The notes: a model not told the origin generated them from the sequence alone. Positions 26,011 through 36,900 are shown, counted from the first letter of the stretch. The stretch is DNA of 64,000 nucleotides from Sphingomonas sp. SORGH_AS_0950 (GCF_030818415.1 NZ_JAUTAE010000001.1:1118501-1182500), one strand, 5' to 3'. Numbers and translations: made by a program.

Positions 26011-26786
26011 CGCTTCCCGTCCGGCGGGCGCTGGTCGCCTCGCCCACCGCCCCGGCCCAGGCCGCGGTCGCCGATCTGCAGAACAGCGCCGACTGGGTCG
26101 ATTTCGACGAAGCCGATTATGTCATCGCACTCGGCGGCGACGGCTTCATGCTCCAGACGCTGCACCGGATGCTCGAGCGGCGGCGTGGCCCGGTGCCAGT
26201 GTTCGGCATGAACCTGGGCACGGTCGGCTTCCTGATGAACGAGTGGCGCGGCTATGGGCTGGAGGACCGGCTGGCCCGCGCCAAGCCGTTCCGCGTCACC
26301 CCGCTCAAGATGACCGCGACCGGGATCGACGGCCGCGTCCACACGCTGCCCGCGATCAACGAAGTGTCGCTGCTGCGCGAGACGCGCCAGACCGCCAAGC
26401 TGGAGGTCATGGTCAATGGCCGCATCGTCCTGCCCGAACTGGCCTGCGACGGCATCCTGGCCGCCACTCCGGCCGGGTCGACCGCCTATAATTTCTCGGC
26501 GCAAGGGCCGATCCTGCCGCTCGGCTCCGCGCTGATCGCGCTGACCCCGATCAGCCCTTTCCGTCCCCGGCGCTGGCGCGGGGCAATCCTGCCCGACAAG
26601 GCGCGCATCTCGATCCGCGTGCTCGATCCCGGCAAGCGCCCCGTCTCGGCGGTGGCCGACCAGCGCGAGGTCCGCGACGTGGCGCAGGTCGATATCTGCA
26701 TGGACCGCTCGCGCGAGTTGACGCTGATGTTCGATCCCGAACACGCATTGGACGACCGCATCACGATGGAGCAATTCGTCGCCTGA
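26007..26786 (+). CDS. nadK: NAD kinase
   Basis: The 259-residue cytoplasmic enzyme phosphorylates NAD to NADP. The GGDG motif (ALGGDGFMLQTLH) lies near residue 44, the conserved NE pair is in PAINEVSLLRE, and the glycine/serine-rich motif is TPAGSTAYNFSAQGPILP. The length fits the compact alphaproteobacterial form. It starts inside the moaA stop codon (ATGA overlap), so translation is probably coupled, although the two pathways are not directly linked. Confidence 0.95.
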   Translation: MTLPVRRALVASPTAPAQAAVADLQNSADWVDFDEADYVIALGGDGFMLQTLHRMLERRRGPVPVFGMNLGTVGFLMNEWRGYGLEDRLARAKPFRVTPLKMTATGIDGRVHTLPAINEVSLLRETRQTAKLEVMVNGRIVLPELACDGILAATPAGSTAYNFSAQGPILPLGSALIALTPISPFRPRRWRGAILPDKARISIRVLDPGKRPVSAVADQREVRDVAQVDICMDRSRELTLMFDPEHALDDRITMEQFVA

Positions 26787-26825
26787 CCGGCGACGGGGGG
26801 AGCAATTCATCCTCTGCCCCGCATT

Positions 26826-26834
26826 TTATCCACA
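26826..26834 (+). promoter_or_regulatory. Perfect DnaA-box match
   Basis: TTATCCACA matches the consensus DnaA box exactly, in the gap between nadK and tRNA-Asn. It is a single box with no cluster or A+T-rich unwinding region, so it is not an origin; it may be chance or a DnaA titration/regulatory site. Confidence 0.3.
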
Positions 26835-26875
26835 GCTTTGACGGCAAGGCTTACGCGAAACCGTCAAAAAAGGGG

Positions 26876-26903
26876 TTGCGGCTTTTTTCGAGCCCTTTAT
26901 AGG
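26876..26903 (+). promoter_or_regulatory. Predicted promoter of tRNA-Asn
   Basis: TTGCGG (26876-26881) and TATAGG (26898-26903) are separated by 16 bases and end 23 bases before the tRNA. The -35 fits alphaproteobacterial housekeeping promoters. The G+C-rich CCCCTCC downstream resembles a stringent discriminator. Confidence 0.55.
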
Positions 26904-26926
26904 ACCCCTCCACAGCGCCGGAACAT

Positions 26927-27001
26927 TCCCTGATAGCTCAGCGGTAGAGCTCTCGACTGTTAATCGAGCGGCCGTAGGTTCGAATCCTACTCAGGGAGCC
27001 A
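26927..27001 (+). tRNA. tRNA-Asn (anticodon GTT)
   Basis: A complete cloverleaf is visible. The acceptor stem TCCCTGA pairs with TCAGGGA, followed by G and an encoded CCA. The D arm has AGCTCAGCGGTAGAGCT. The anticodon stem CTCGA/TCGAG encloses CTGTTAA, with anticodon GTT at 26959-26961. The T arm reads GTAGGTTCGAATCCTAC. A promoter lies just upstream and a hairpin just downstream. tRNA genes are common integration sites, but no insertion is visible here. Confidence 0.98.
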
Positions 27002-27003
27002 CC

Positions 27004-27029
27004 GGCGCTGTCATCCCCCAGACAGCGCC
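27004..27029. terminator. Hairpin between tRNA-Asn and the opposing gene
   Basis: GGCGCTGTC and GACAGCGCC are perfect 9-bp arms with an 8-base loop, immediately after the tRNA and 12 bases from the stop of the leftward synthetase-like gene. It can serve both convergent transcripts; it has no U-run. Confidence 0.5.
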
Positions 27030-27040
27030 AGCATGACGGA

Positions 27041-28189
27041 TCAGCCGTCGATCACATGCGGAACGAACCGCGCCGTGTTCGATGTGATCAGCCCGTCCTC
27101 GCGGATGCCCATCCCGACCGCCGCGCCGTCGACCACCCAGCTCCCCAGGACCGGAAAACATCCCGGCGCCGTCTCCGGCAGGCGATAGAGCGACTGGTAC
27201 ACATAGCCTTCCTCGCCATATTCGCCCTTCGTCTCGGCGATGATGTCGCCCGCGCGGCGGATCGAGACATTGGCGCCTTCGCGCGACAGGAGCGGCTTGG
27301 CCACCGCATCGCCGTCGGGGATCGTGAAGCTGGCGGCCAGCAAGTTGGGATGGCCCGGAAACAGGTCCCACAGGATCGGCAGGATCGCCTTGTTCGACCA
27401 GATCATCTTCCAGATCGGTTCGATCCATAGCGTGTCGCCGCGCGCCAGATTGTCGAGCAGATGCGGCGCGAAGTCCTCATGGACCAGCCATTCCCACGGA
27501 TAGAGCTTGAACAGCGCCTCGATCCGCATGTCCCCTTCGTCGACGAAACAATGGTCGTCATGGTGCCAGCCGATCCGCTCCATCAGAATCGGCACGGTCG
27601 TAATCCCCGCCGCCTCGGCGGTATCGCGCAGATAGGCCGCCGTGATCGCGTCCTCGCCCGCCAGATCGGCGACATGCGCGACATGCAGCGTGGCGGGCAG
27701 ATCGGGGGCGATCTCCGCCCAGCGCGCGACCAGCGCCTCGTGCAGACTGTTGAACTGGTCCAGCCGGGGGAAGCATTCCTCCTTCCACGCCCATTGCACC
27801 ACCGCCGCCTCCAGCAGCGAGGTCGGCGTGTCGCAGTTGAACTCGAACAATTTGGGAGCGTCCTGCCCGTCGAAGCCCAGGTCGAACCGGCCGAAGTTCA
27901 GCCCCGGCGGCTCGGCGTCCCAGGCTTCGCGGATCGGATCGTGGAACACCGGCGGAATGCCGAAGCGCGAGAGCAACGCAGGCTCGCTGACCACCGCTTC
28001 GCCCGCCGCCAGGAACAGCCGATAGAGTTCGGTCGTCGCCGCCTCGATCCGGTCGATCTGCGCGCGGGTGAAGCGATAACAGGCGCTCTCGTCCCAGTAG
28101 GGGCGCTCCCTGGCCTCGTGCCAGATCAGGCCGAGCGCCTCGACCTTGGCCTGCCAGTCGGGGCGCGGCGTCAGGCTCTGGCGGATCAT
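27041..28189 (-). CDS. Glutathionylspermidine synthase-like ATP-grasp protein (YgiC type)
   Basis: The 382-residue protein matches the synthetase domain of glutathionylspermidine synthase (GSP_synth). Conserved segments include WHEARERPYWDESACYRF, KLFEFNCDTPTSLLEAAVVQW (ATP/Mg region), LFKLYPWEWLVHEDF and PLLSREGANVSI. It lacks the amidase domain of Escherichia coli Gss and is therefore of the YgiC/YjfC type, an ATP-dependent carboxylate-amine ligase of unknown substrate. I start at ATG 28189, whose ATGA overlaps the stop of the preceding YgiB-like lipoprotein gene. The same ygiB-ygiC pairing occurs in E. coli. Confidence 0.88.
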   Translation of the reverse strand: MIRQSLTPRPDWQAKVEALGLIWHEARERPYWDESACYRFTRAQIDRIEAATTELYRLFLAAGEAVVSEPALLSRFGIPPVFHDPIREAWDAEPPGLNFGRFDLGFDGQDAPKLFEFNCDTPTSLLEAAVVQWAWKEECFPRLDQFNSLHEALVARWAEIAPDLPATLHVAHVADLAGEDAITAAYLRDTAEAAGITTVPILMERIGWHHDDHCFVDEGDMRIEALFKLYPWEWLVHEDFAPHLLDNLARGDTLWIEPIWKMIWSNKAILPILWDLFPGHPNLLAASFTIPDGDAVAKPLLSREGANVSIRRAGDIIAETKGEYGEEGYVYQSLYRLPETAPGCFPVLGSWVVDGAAVGMGIREDGLITSNTARFVPHVIDG

Positions 28190-28563
28190 GCGTGGATGCT
28201 GCCGAAATGGCTGGCCGAGGATCCGAACCCGCCCCGGCTGATCGCCGCCGCGCGGGTCATCGCGCTGCCCGCCGGGGCCGTCACATAGCGGCCGCCGGGC
28301 GCGGCGCGGAAGCTGCCGCCCGTCGCGCGCTCGCCATAATAGGGAATGGAGCGGCCGCGGCCCAGAAAATACCAGAAGGCCCCGCCTCCGCCGCCCACGC
28401 GGTGCTGGCGGCATCGATCGTCGGGAAGGCGCGTACCCTGCGCATCGGTACAGATGGCGGTGTCGTTATCGGCGGTCCAATTGTCGTCCGCCTTGGACCG
28501 ATTGCACCCGCTGGCCAGCAGAACCGCCGCGAGCGCCGTCGTATATCTCAGATCGAAAGCCAT
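28186..28563 (-). CDS. YgiB-like (DUF1190) small lipoprotein
   Basis: The 125-residue protein starts at ATG 28563 with GGGAGGG upstream. The lipoprotein signal AAVLLASGC is clear, with the lipid Cys near residue 19. A Cys-containing charged segment (TAICTDAQGTRLPDDRC) follows, then a Gly/Ser/Arg-rich tail ending in AISRGGFGSSASHFG. The RGGFG tail and operon position directly before a YgiC-like ligase mark it as YgiB (DUF1190)-like, although it is shorter than E. coli YgiB. Probably anchored in the inner or outer membrane; the joint role with YgiC is unknown. Confidence 0.72.
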   Translation of the reverse strand: MAFDLRYTTALAAVLLASGCNRSKADDNWTADNDTAICTDAQGTRLPDDRCRQHRVGGGGGAFWYFLGRGRSIPYYGERATGGSFRAAPGGRYVTAPAGSAMTRAAAISRGGFGSSASHFGSIHA

Positions 28564-28680
28564 GAATTCCCTCCCAGCGGCCATCATGGGCCAGCAGGGC
28601 CGGTCTTGGCTAGCGCTACCGCAAGCGCATCGGCGCGAATGCGGTGGCGGCGACCGTCTTGGCCGCCGCCCTCCCATCGA

Positions 28681-29049
28681 TCAGCGGCAACGGACCTTGC
28701 CGCGATCGATCGACCGCCCGAGCAGCGCGCCGCCGCCCGCGCCGAGCAGCGTGCCCAGCGTGCCGCCGCCGATGACATTGCCCAGCACGCCGCCGCCGAC
28801 CGCGCCGATGACCAGCCCGGTGGTGCCGTCATTGCGCTTGCAATAGGTGCGGCCATCGCGACCCCGGAAGATCTGGTCGTCACGGGTCAGGCGACGTTCG
28901 CGGTAATTGCCGCGACGATAGTCGCGCGACGCATCCCAGTCGTCGCGGTCGCCATGCCAGCGATAATCGCGCTCCTGCGCGACGGCGGGCGTGGCGGCGA
29001 TGGGGGCGGCAACGGTAACGACGGCCAGAGCGGCGAGCATGGCTTTCAC
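28681..29049 (-). CDS. Glycine-zipper 2TM protein (17 kDa surface antigen type)
   Basis: The start is GTG 29049, since AAGGAG lies seven bases upstream, giving 122 residues. A signal peptide ends near TPAVAQE. The mature N-terminal part is charged (DYRWHGDRDDWDASRDYRR), followed by FRGRDGRTYCKRNDGTTG and then the glycine zipper GLVIGAVGGGVLGNVIGGGT-like repeat and LLGAGGGALLGRSIDRG. This is the domain of the rickettsial 17 kDa antigen and many envelope proteins of unknown role. It lies upstream of the YgiB-like gene on the same strand and diverges from yjbQ. Confidence 0.8.
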   Translation of the reverse strand: MKAMLAALAVVTVAAPIAATPAVAQERDYRWHGDRDDWDASRDYRRGNYRERRLTRDDQIFRGRDGRTYCKRNDGTTGLVIGAVGGGVLGNVIGGGTLGTLLGAGGGALLGRSIDRGKVRCR

Positions 29050-29162
29050 GGCAGGTCTCCTTATCCTCGAGCCCGCACAACGCACATCAACGTCACCCGT
29101 TCAATTCGGCCCGTCCCGGGCAGAGGCTGGCATCGATCCGCACGCTGGGGCATTGAGGATGG

Positions 29163-29582
29163 ATGCGCCAAGCCACCACGATATTGACCGTCGACACCCA
29201 TGGCCAGGGCCTGACCGACATCACGCGGAGCGTCACCGCCTGGGTTCGCGAGCAGGCCATGGACGAAGGGTTGCTGACCCTGTTCTGCCGCCACACCTCG
29301 GCCTCGCTCATCATCCAGGAGAATGCCGCGCCCGAGGTCAGGACCGACATCCTCGCCTATTTCGCGCGCATCGCGCCCGAGGACCGGCATGCCTATGCCC
29401 ATGACGACGAAGGACCCGACGACATGCCCGCGCACCTGCGCGCCATCCTGACCGGGGTGCATCTGTCGGTGCCGCTGATCGGCGGGCGGTTGGCGCTGGG
29501 GACGTGGCAGGGCATTTATCTGTTCGAACATCGCCGCGCGCGCCATCGTCGGCAAATCGCCATCCATATGGCCGGTCTGTGA
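29163..29582 (+). CDS. YjbQ family protein (UPF0047)
   Basis: The 139-residue protein matches YjbQ/UPF0047 along its whole length. HTSASLIIQENAAPEVRTDI carries the conserved His-Thr-Ser and Glu-Asn, HDDEGPDDMPAHLRA the conserved DDxPxH region, and LALGTWQGIYLFEHR the closing strand. E. coli YjbQ has weak thiamine-phosphate synthase activity, hence the common label secondary thiamine-phosphate synthase; the true role is uncertain. It is cytoplasmic and stands alone between a divergent glycine-zipper gene and the following lipoprotein gene. Confidence 0.9.
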   Translation: MRQATTILTVDTHGQGLTDITRSVTAWVREQAMDEGLLTLFCRHTSASLIIQENAAPEVRTDILAYFARIAPEDRHAYAHDDEGPDDMPAHLRAILTGVHLSVPLIGGRLALGTWQGIYLFEHRRARHRRQIAIHMAGL

Positions 29583-29707
29583 CGCACATTTCATCGCGGG
29601 AGCCAAACCGTTCATCGACCGTTCTGCCGGGATAGGGTAAACCGATTCCAGCTACAGGGCTGTTGCCGTCCGGCCCGGTCGTGCGGCAAGGAAAGGAAGA
29701 AGTGTCC

Positions 29708-30289
29708 ATGCAATTCGGTCGGAAGATCGCGCTCGCGCTGGTCGGCGCCAGCACCCTGATGGTCGCGGGATGCGCGACCGAAACCACCTACCGCCCGGCG
29801 ACGGGAACGGGCTTCTACCGCACCGGCTATTCCGATCAGCAGCTGGAGCCCGGCCGCTTCATCGTCAGCTTCGCGGGCAACACGGTGACGTCACGCGACA
29901 CGGTCGAGCGTTATCTGCTGTTCCGCGCGGCGGAACTGACGCTGGCCAATGGCTATGACTATTTCGTGATGGCCGACCGCGATACGCAGCTGCGGTCGCG
30001 CACCTATTCGACCCCCGGCGCGTTCGGGCCGGGCTTTGGCGGCTGGGGCGGCGGCTGGTGGGGTCCGTCGTGGCGCTATTATGGCCGCGGCTTCGGTTGG
30101 CGCAGCTGGGACCCGTTCTGGGGCGATCCCTTCTTCGGCAACAACATGGATATCAACACCATCGACCGCTACGAAGCGACCGCCGAGGTCGTGATGCGCA
30201 AGGGTCCGATCCCGCGCGACAATCTGCGCGCCTTCGATGCGCGTGCGATCGTCAACACGATCGGGCCGACGGTGGTGATGCCCAAGTAA
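29708..30289 (+). CDS. Small lipoprotein of the CC0125/DUF4136-like type
   Basis: The 193-residue protein begins at ATG 29708, with GGAAAGGAAG upstream, and has a lipobox STLMVAGC (lipid Cys near residue 22). The segment YRTGYSDQQLEPGRFIVSFAGN with DTVERYLLFRAAELTLANGYDYFVM is typical of an alphaproteobacterial lipoprotein family annotated CC0125/CC1285. A Gly/Trp-rich loop (GFGGWGGGWWGPSW) follows, then a C-terminal strand pair ending VVMPK. Function is unknown; outer-membrane or periplasmic location is expected. A textbook terminator follows. Confidence 0.8.
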   Translation: MQFGRKIALALVGASTLMVAGCATETTYRPATGTGFYRTGYSDQQLEPGRFIVSFAGNTVTSRDTVERYLLFRAAELTLANGYDYFVMADRDTQLRSRTYSTPGAFGPGFGGWGGGWWGPSWRYYGRGFGWRSWDPFWGDPFFGNNMDINTIDRYEATAEVVMRKGPIPRDNLRAFDARAIVNTIGPTVVMPK

Positions 30290-30312
30290 GACTGGCCGAT
30301 CGCGACCGAATG

Positions 30313-30345
30313 GGGCGGCTGCCTGCCGGGCAGCCGCCCTTTTTT
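30313..30345 (+). terminator. Rho-independent terminator after the CC0125-like gene
   Basis: GGGCGGCTGCC and GGCAGCCGCCC form an 11-bp stem with a 5-base loop, directly followed by six T residues, 24 bases after the stop codon. Confidence 0.88.
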
Positions 30346-30417
30346 GTGCCTCGGGGACACCCGCCCGCCAGCCCGGCGAATGCGGGTTTCGATCGAAGCA
30401 GGCCCCGGCCTGCGCGG

Positions 30418-30656
30418 GGGCGGATCGACATTCAGTATTGCTTCTTCTTCCCCTCTCCCCTGGACAGGGGAGAGGGTTAGCGAAGCTGGCTAGCGCAGTT
30501 GAGCGAGCACAAAGGCTCGCGCGCTCGCTTCGCGAGCGCCCACCCCTCACCCAGCTCCGACTAGGCCTTTGCTCTCGCAAAGACCAAGTCTGCGCAACCC
30601 TCTCCCCTCTGCGAGGGGCGAGGGAAGGACAGGCGTCGCTGAATGTCGATCGGCCC
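30418..30656. repeat. Structured intergenic element, copy 2 (type A, MITE-like)
   Basis: This is the second copy of the element at 6302-6551. The ends are clear inverted repeats: GGGCGGATCGACATTCAG at 30418-30435 pairs with CTGAATGTCGATCGGCCC at 30639-30656, 17 of 18 matching. The interior shares the CCTCTCCCCTGGACAGGGGA hairpin and the CCACCCCTCACCCAGCTCCG and AGACCAAGTCTGCGCAACCC blocks with copy 1, with small internal differences. No target-site duplication is obvious. It lies between two convergent genes, as copy 1 does. Confidence 0.78.
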
Positions 30657-30673
30657 TGAGGTGACGAGGCATG

Positions 30674-30702
30674 AAAAAGGCGGCGGACCGAAGCCCGCCG
30701 CC
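30674..30702 (-). terminator. Rho-independent terminator of secA
   Basis: Read leftward, GGCGGCGG and CCGCCGCC form an 8-bp stem around an 8-base loop, followed by TTTTT, 28 bases after the secA stop codon. Confidence 0.85.
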
Positions 30703-30729
30703 CCTCTTTTCATTCTACGAGAGGACGGA

Positions 30730-33474
<2,745 letters not shown>

Positions 33475-33582
33475 AAGCGATTTCCTGACTGAAATATCGT
33501 GAGATGGGCGCGCCGCCAACGGAAGGCCGGGCGCGCGCGACTGCAATGGCAAGGAAGGGGTCGGCCGGGGCCGACGCCGGGG

Positions 33583-33843
33583 CTATTCGCGCCGACGGCC
33601 CATGAAGATCGCGGCGACCGGCCGCGGCGCGGCCGCCCGGAACAGCGCAAGCGGCTGAGCACTGACGACCAGCGTGGCCAGCACCTGCACCGGCCGGGTC
33701 GCGGCGCGCGCGACGGCGGCCTGCTTGGCGGCCGCCACGATGCTGCATTCGGCCACGACGCCCCGCGCCTCCTGCCCACGCGCGCTCGCGCCCACGCCGG
33801 TCAGCGCGGACAAAAGGGCGGAAAGGAGCAGAAGCAGGTTCAT
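33583..33843 (-). CDS. Small exported protein, unknown
   Basis: The 86-residue frame starts MNLLLLLSALLSALTGVGASARG, a good signal peptide, and the rest is Ala/Val-rich with one Cys. A second hydrophobic stretch (LATLVVSAQPLALFRAAAPRPVAAIFM) precedes GRRRE. I recognise no family. It lies between secA and the TonB-domain gene, all leftward. The signal peptide supports a real gene, but the low-complexity Ala/Val composition makes a chance frame possible. Confidence 0.45.
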   Translation of the reverse strand: MNLLLLLSALLSALTGVGASARGQEARGVVAECSIVAAAKQAAVARAATRPVQVLATLVVSAQPLALFRAAAPRPVAAIFMGRRRE

Positions 33844-33911
33844 GCGAGGCTTGTCTTAGGCAGATACGCGCGGCGCGTCCATCCGTTGCATGGTCCGGCA
33901 AGCCTCGACAG

Positions 33912-34385
33912 TCATCGCACGTCCGTCGGCAGGCGCGGCAGCTCCCAGCGGACATTGAAACCGCGATAGATGCCGCGCACCGCCTGCCCCTTGTCATCGC
34001 GGGCGGGTTGAAACCGGACATGGCCCACGACCATGGCGCAGGTCGCTTCGTCGAGCACCGCATGACCGCTGCTTTCCAGAACCTCGCATCGGGTCGGGTG
34101 CCCGTCCGGATCGACCAGGACCGCAAGGCTCGAACGCCCCTCCCACCCCTGACGCATCGCCTCATCCGGATAGGAATCGGGTCCGAAAGCGGCGGCCGGA
34201 TTGCCCAGGATGCGCGGCGGGACGGCCGGAACTGGAAGATCGCGGGGCAAGCTCCCCAGACCGCCTTGCCGGCTGCGTTCATAAGCCCATTCGATCGAGA
34301 ACGACGTCAGGATGAACAACACTATGGCAAGCACGCCGACCAGCGCCAGCACGCCATTTCGCAGCCCGCGCCCTGCACCCCACAT
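33912..34385 (-). CDS. TonB C-terminal domain protein with one membrane helix
   Basis: The 157-residue protein starts at ATG 34385 with GGGGGACGG upstream; the longer frame runs antisense through argJ and is rejected. A membrane helix (LALVGVLAIVLFILTSFSI) covers about residues 12-30. A periplasmic linker follows, then a TonB-like domain: SLAVLVDPDGHPTRCEVLESSGHAVLDEATCAMV and VRFQPARDDKGQAVRG match the beta-alpha-beta fold, with two Cys that may pair. It lacks the long Pro-rich spacer of true TonB and no ExbBD genes are near, so it is probably an orphan TonB-domain protein. Confidence 0.8.
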   Translation of the reverse strand: MWGAGRGLRNGVLALVGVLAIVLFILTSFSIEWAYERSRQGGLGSLPRDLPVPAVPPRILGNPAAAFGPDSYPDEAMRQGWEGRSSLAVLVDPDGHPTRCEVLESSGHAVLDEATCAMVVGHVRFQPARDDKGQAVRGIYRGFNVRWELPRLPTDVR

Positions 34386-34496
34386 ATCGTCCGTCCCCCG
34401 ATCCCGACGATCGCCATCAAAGCCGCCGCCCCGATCCGGGTCAAGCCGATGGAAGCGCTTGCCCCTGCCCCCCGCTCGGTTATGTAGCTGGCCCCC

Positions 34497-35723
34497 ATGA
34501 GCACCGCCACCTCGCCCCTCGCCCAGCCCTTCCCCGCCCTGCCCGCGATCGACGGCGTGACGCTGCGCGTCGCCCGCGCGCGGTACAAGAATTGGGACCG
34601 TTGCGACCTGACCTTCGTGACGCTGCCCGAGGGGACCAGCGTGGCGGGCGTGCTGACCACCAGCAAATGCCCCAGCCCGGAAGTCGAATGGTGCCGCAAG
34701 GCGCTGGTGCTGGGCCAGGCCCGCGCGCTGGTCGTCAATGCGGGCAATTCCAACGCCTTTACCGGCCATCGGGGCCGTGCCGCCGTCGAGGCGATCGCCG
34801 CGCGCACCGCCGCCGCGATGGAGTGCCAGCCCTCGGACGTGTTCGTCGCCTCGACCGGCGTGATCGGCGTGCCGCTGCCCATCGACAAGGCCGAGGCGGG
34901 CCTGGACGCCGCCTTCACCGCCGCGCCCTGCGGGTGGGAGGACGCCGCCGCCACGATCATGACCACCGACACCTTCGCCAAGGGCGCGACGACCACCGCC
35001 ATGGTCGATGGCCGCACGGTGACGCTGGCGGGGATCATCAAGGGATCGGGCATGATCGCGCCCGACATGGCGACGATGCTCGGCTTCATCTTCACCGACG
35101 CCGCGGTCGAACCCGAATTCCTGCAACGCGCGCTGAGCGCCGCCAATGGCCGCAGCTTTTCGTGCATCACGGTCGATGGCGACACCTCGACCAGCGACAC
35201 GGTGCTGGCCTTCGCCACGGGCAAGGCGGGCAATGCCCCGCTCGCCGATGACGACAGCGACGGAGCGGACGCCTTCCGCGCGGCGCTGGCCGATCTGTGC
35301 CGCCAGCTCGCGCTGCTGGTCGTGCGCGACGGCGAGGGGGCGAGCAAGCTGATCGAGATCCGGGTCGAGGGCGCCGAGAGCGACCGTTCGGCGCACCGTA
35401 TCGCGATGTCGATCGCCAACTCGCCGCTGGTCAAGACCGCCATCGCGGGCGAGGACGCCAATTGGGGCCGCGTCGTCATGGCGGTCGGCAAAGCGGGCGA
35501 ACCGGCCGAGCGCGACAAGCTGTCGATCCGCTTCGGCGAGACTTTGGTCGCGCGCGAGGGCCTGGCGGTCGAAGGCTATGACGAGGCCCCGGTCGCCGCG
35601 CATCTGAAGGGACAGGAGATCGCGGTCGGCGTCGATCTGGGCCTGGGCGAAGGCGCGGCGACGGTCTGGACCTGCGATCTGACGCACGGCTATATCTCGA
35701 TCAACGCCGATTATCGGAGCTGA
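34497..35723 (+). CDS. argJ: Glutamate N-acetyltransferase / amino-acid acetyltransferase ArgJ
   Basis: The 408-residue enzyme transfers acetyl from N-acetylornithine to glutamate in the cyclic arginine pathway; many versions also make N-acetylglutamate from acetyl-CoA. It is an Ntn-type self-cleaving protein: KGSGMIAPDMATMLGF contains the cleavage site before Thr193, the nucleophile. GNSNAFTGHRG and the C-terminal ANWGRVVMAVGKAGEP are conserved. ATG 34497 diverges from the TonB-domain gene. The GST gene begins five bases after the stop, so they may share a transcript. Confidence 0.96.
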   Translation: MSTATSPLAQPFPALPAIDGVTLRVARARYKNWDRCDLTFVTLPEGTSVAGVLTTSKCPSPEVEWCRKALVLGQARALVVNAGNSNAFTGHRGRAAVEAIAARTAAAMECQPSDVFVASTGVIGVPLPIDKAEAGLDAAFTAAPCGWEDAAATIMTTDTFAKGATTTAMVDGRTVTLAGIIKGSGMIAPDMATMLGFIFTDAAVEPEFLQRALSAANGRSFSCITVDGDTSTSDTVLAFATGKAGNAPLADDDSDGADAFRAALADLCRQLALLVVRDGEGASKLIEIRVEGAESDRSAHRIAMSIANSPLVKTAIAGEDANWGRVVMAVGKAGEPAERDKLSIRFGETLVAREGLAVEGYDEAPVAAHLKGQEIAVGVDLGLGEGAATVWTCDLTHGYISINADYRS

Positions 35724-35728
35724 CGCCC

Positions 35729-36340
35729 ATGCTGACCATCTGGGGCCGGATCAACTCGCACAACGTCAAGAAGGTGGTCTGGCTGGCCGAGGAAATGGCG
35801 CTGGCCTATGACCGGCGCGATATCGGCGGCCCGTTCGGGATGGATCAGGCCTACCGCGCGCTCAATCCCAACGCGCTGATCCCGACGATCGAGGATGACG
35901 GCTTCGTCCTGTGGGAGTCGAACAGCATCCTGCGCTATCTGGCGGCCAACCAGGGCGGCGAGGCTTTCTATCCGGTCGATCCGCAGGCGCGGGCCTCGGT
36001 GGAGCGGTGGATGGACTGGGGCTTCACCTGGGCGGATGCGATCCGGCCGATCTTCTTCCAGATGGTGCGCACCGCCCCCGAGGCGCGCGACATGGCGCTG
36101 ATCGAACGGAGCGTGGCGCGGGCGGCGGGGCTGTCGGCGATCCTGGACGATGTGCTGGGGCGGCAGGAATGGCTGTCGGGGGCGACGTTCGGCATCGGGG
36201 ATATTCCCGTCGCGGCCTATGCGAATACGTGGTTCCAGCTGCCGGTCGAGCGGCCGTCACGGCCCAATCTGGAGCGCTGGTATGCGGCGTTGCAGGACCG
36301 CGCGCCGTTCCGCGATGTGGTGATGATCCCGCTGAGTTGA
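35729..36340 (+). CDS. Glutathione S-transferase family protein
   Basis: The 203-residue protein has the two GST domains. The N-terminal thioredoxin-like domain (about 1-80) has SHNVKKVVW at the active-site region, NPNALIPTIEDDGFVLWESNSILRYL with the cis-Pro and the glutathione gamma-Glu-binding ES pair. The all-helical domain follows (about 90-200) with WLSGATFGIGDIPVAAYAN, the family N-capping box. The catalytic residue is probably the Ser or Asn in the N-terminal loop, as in beta/theta-like bacterial GSTs. It follows argJ closely; substrate unknown. Confidence 0.9.
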   Translation: MLTIWGRINSHNVKKVVWLAEEMALAYDRRDIGGPFGMDQAYRALNPNALIPTIEDDGFVLWESNSILRYLAANQGGEAFYPVDPQARASVERWMDWGFTWADAIRPIFFQMVRTAPEARDMALIERSVARAAGLSAILDDVLGRQEWLSGATFGIGDIPVAAYANTWFQLPVERPSRPNLERWYAALQDRAPFRDVVMIPLS

Positions 36341-36368
36341 TCGGCGGCGGGCGGTGGTCTCGGTGAGA

Positions 36369-36480
36369 CCCCATGCCCTCCCCCATCCCCTCCCGCTTGC
36401 GGGAGGGGCGTGCCTTTTCGAGCCGCGCCGGACAAAAAGGCCCCTCCCGCAGGCGGGAGGGGTTTGGGGAGGGCATGGGG
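36369..36480. repeat. Type C structured repeat between convergent genes, copy 1
   Basis: A 112-bp element has perfect 15-bp terminal inverted repeats CCCCATGCCCTCCCC and GGGGAGGGCATGGGG. Inside are two CCCTCCCGC/GCGGGAGGG stems separated by a 30-base spacer. Its left flank carries GGTCTCGGTGAGACC, which also occurs inside copy 2 (59221-59330). It lies between the GST and trxA 3' ends. Confidence 0.75.
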
Positions 36481-36527
36481 CCTCGCAAAAACCGTCCCAT
36501 GCCCGTTCAGTGGGCGCTATGGATTGC

Positions 36528-36848
36528 TTACAGCGCGCCTTCGAGCCAGGCCTTGATCCGGCCCTTGGGCTCGGCGCCGACCTTGGTCGCGGCGGCCGCG
36601 CCGCCCTTGAACAGGATCATCGTCGGAATACCGCGCACGCCGTAACGGCCGGGGGCGTCGGGATTGTCGTCGATGTTCAGCTTGGCGATCGTCACCTGCT
36701 CGCCCAGTTCCTCGGACAGTTCCTCCAGCGACGGGCCGATCATCTTGCACGGTCCGCACCATTCGGCCCAGAAATCGACCAGCACCGGCTTGTCGGAGTT
36801 CAGGACGTCCGCCTCGAAGCTGGCGTCGGTGATCTGCTTGGTTGCCAT
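36528..36848 (-). CDS. trxA: Thioredoxin TrxA
   Basis: The 106-residue cytoplasmic disulfide reductase has the active site WCGPC (Cys31, Cys34), preceded by PVLVDFWAEWCGPC and followed by the cis-Pro strand YGVRGIPTMILFKGG. I start at ATG 36848 (MATKQITDASF), with AAGGAG upstream; an upstream ATG at 36878 would add ten residues unlike the family. It lies 52 bases after addA on the same strand and may belong to the end of that long transcript. Confidence 0.97.
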   Translation of the reverse strand: MATKQITDASFEADVLNSDKPVLVDFWAEWCGPCKMIGPSLEELSEELGEQVTIAKLNIDDNPDAPGRYGVRGIPTMILFKGGAAAATKVGAEPKGRIKAWLEGAL

Positions 36849-36900
36849 GTTCACTACACTCCTTGAATTGTCACCCATCTAGGGCGCGGGCCTCGGTGGC

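Noticed and set aside
26826..26834. Replication origin at the DnaA box
   Set aside because: Only one box, no unwinding region and no origin-associated genes nearby.
26927..27001. tRNA-Asn as an island integration site
   Set aside because: No repeated tRNA 3' end, integrase or composition change is visible beside it.
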